From a virus, in the IMG/VR virus record IMGVR_UViG_3300028197_001738, positions 1 to 64,000 of that record: a DNA stretch of 64,000 nucleotides, one strand, 5' to 3'. The notes below the pieces were generated by a model. It was not told the DNA's origin. It saw only the letters and a list, made by a program, of their open reading frames with translations, and did no database searches. Below are positions 63,038 through 64,000 of this stretch, one piece after another. Each line of letters begins with the position of its first letter. Position 1 is the stretch's first letter. The translations under genes were made by a program, and so were the position numbers.

Positions 63038-64000
63038 TTACCTGATAAATGATATGGTACTAGTATTACTATACACTTTATTTCCTGGACAGTCATAAGA
63101 TTCGACAGCTGCACGAACTTTAACATTATATACACTAGTTAATATGTCTTCCCCTGCTAAAAAAGTAGGATATTTGGGAACATCATAATTAGGTATATTA
63201 TCTCCTCCCTGTGGACATAATCCACTAGTAGGACATAAGAAAAATCTGGTGTTTTTTTGAACAGCTAAATCAGATCCTTTTTTGGCCGTTATAACTCCTC
63301 CAGTAGGAGAAACAAAAATTATGGGCCATTCTGCATCTAGTATTTCTATACTATAATTAAAATTTGTATCTTTTTCAAAAACCCCACCAGGACTTTTGTC
63401 CGTTGGCGTAAGAGCAAAATTAAATTCATGATAAGCAAAGCCGTCGAAATCTTCTTCTATTATTGTTTTTTCATTAAGAGTAGCACCCTCTGTGTCTGTA
63501 ATTTCTATTTGATAATTATCTGGTAAACAATCTTCACAAATTACAGTTTGTTGATCGCCATAAACTTGTAAATCTGGACGTATTACAGGACTTAAACCTA
63601 AGCGGATATTAGCATATTTGATACTATTGTCTCTCATCAAACATCCATCATTTATAGAATAATCTATTACATTATCTCCGCAAACAACTCCTGTTGCTGG
63701 ACAAAATAGTAAATTTACATCAATTTTACCAGTATCTTTAGAAGGTTTAATTAAGCCAGAAACAGGGGAGATATTAACTGGCCAGTTTGCAGCAACGCTT
63801 TCCACATTATAAGAATATACCTCAAAAGGTCTTAAGTTAGATAAATTAAATACTATATCAGCAGAATTATTCTCTGTCAATTTTATCTGAGATATTCCAT
63901 TTGTTGATTGAACATTAAATAATAATGGTGGTTCATCTTCAGAAACGTCACCATCGCCATCTCCTCCCCCATCTCCGCCCCCATCTCCCCCATCTTCAGG
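63038..64000 (-). CDS. tandem NWP/CxDC-module protein, start outside the window (partial)
   Basis: This is an open minus-strand frame running off the right edge. The visible part has 321 residues. From the edge it reads an acidic Gly/Asp-rich run (P-E-D-G-G-D-G-G-G-D), then two modules with Y-S-Y-N-V...N-W-P-V and F-N-Y-S-I...E-W-P-I, and mid-module C-P-A-T-G and C-P-T-S-G motifs. A TTG inside the frame at 63880 is not the real start. It precedes the other two module genes in the transcript, and a 5-base gap separates it from the next one. Confidence 0.65.
   Translation of the reverse strand, partial: PEDGGDGGGDGGGDGDGDVSEDEPPLLFNVQSTNGISQIKLTENNSADIVFNLSNLRPFEVYSYNVESVAANWPVNISPVSGLIKPSKDTGKIDVNLLFCPATGVVCGDNVIDYSINDGCLMRDNSIKYANIRLGLSPVIRPDLQVYGDQQTVICEDCLPDNYQIEITDTEGATLNEKTIIEEDFDGFAYHEFNFALTPTDKSPGGVFEKDTNFNYSIEILDAEWPIIFVSPTGGVITAKKGSDLAVQKNTRFFLCPTSGLCPQGGDNIPNYDVPKYPTFLAGEDILTSVYNVKVRAAVESYDCPGNKVYSNTSTISFIR

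Noticed and set aside
1-64000. Prophage or plasmid in a bacterial chromosome
   Set aside because: No bacterial housekeeping genes, integrase, attachment repeats or plasmid replication genes are visible. Gene content is phage-like throughout.

Overview
The window looks like the interior of a large, AT-rich tailed-phage (Caudoviricetes) genome, open at both ends. Genes are packed tightly, with ATGA and TAATG overlaps and almost no intergenic space. There is a self-contained DNA replication and recombination set, a nucleotide-supply set, several nucleases, giant structural-looking proteins and multi-domain adhesins. No rRNA, tRNA, integrase, transposase or CRISPR array is visible. Class II ribonucleotide reductase and PhoH are common in phages of aquatic bacteria, so an aquatic origin is plausible. 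The host cannot be determined from the sequence.

Layout. Positions 1-12262 (+) hold host-contact and envelope genes. These are the end of a Pro/Thr-rich protein, small membrane proteins, a receptor-binding-type fibre with BspA-like (DUF285) repeats, a papain-like cysteine peptidase, and two large adhesins that combine a formylglycine-generating-enzyme-like (FGE/C-lectin) domain with long Pro-Thr stalks. Positions 12282-17426 (+) hold a two-domain glycosyltransferase, dCMP deaminase, class II ribonucleotide reductase and PhoH. Positions 17410-31504 (+) are the replication and recombination block: HNH nuclease, zinc-ribbon and unknown small proteins, a RecA-like recombinase, a PD-(D/E)XK nuclease, DnaB-like helicase, DnaG-like primase, dNMP kinase, a RecB-like nuclease, a DNA polymerase III alpha chain split into two genes with a proofreading exonuclease between them, and SSB with its own promoter and terminator. 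Positions 31563-38092 (+) are a translationally coupled glycosyltransferase-like cassette. Positions 38052-39893 (+) hold a Vsr-like endonuclease, a probable single-strand annealing protein and a zinc-ribbon protein. At about 39.9 kb the coding strand flips across a palindrome. Positions 39896-64000 (-) are late structural genes: proteins of 2524, 2169 and 648 residues, a Gly-rich/Pro-Thr tail protein of 1022 residues, and three consecutive genes built from a roughly 130-residue repeat with Y-x-Y, N-W-P and C-x-D-C signatures.

How the genes fit together. Ribonucleotide reductase, dCMP deaminase and dNMP kinase would supply dNTPs. Helicase, primase, split DnaE, exonuclease and SSB form a host-like replisome, and RecA, the annealing protein and the nucleases process DNA. 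The adhesins, Gly-rich protein and repeat proteins probably decorate the tail. The glycosyltransferases probably modify virion or host glycans.

The most unusual features are the apparently circularly permuted FGE domains (6249-7862 and 7893-11612), the tandem NWP/CxDC modules spread over four adjacent genes (59.1-64.0 kb), the split replicative polymerase, and a probable non-AUG start on the RecB-like nuclease.
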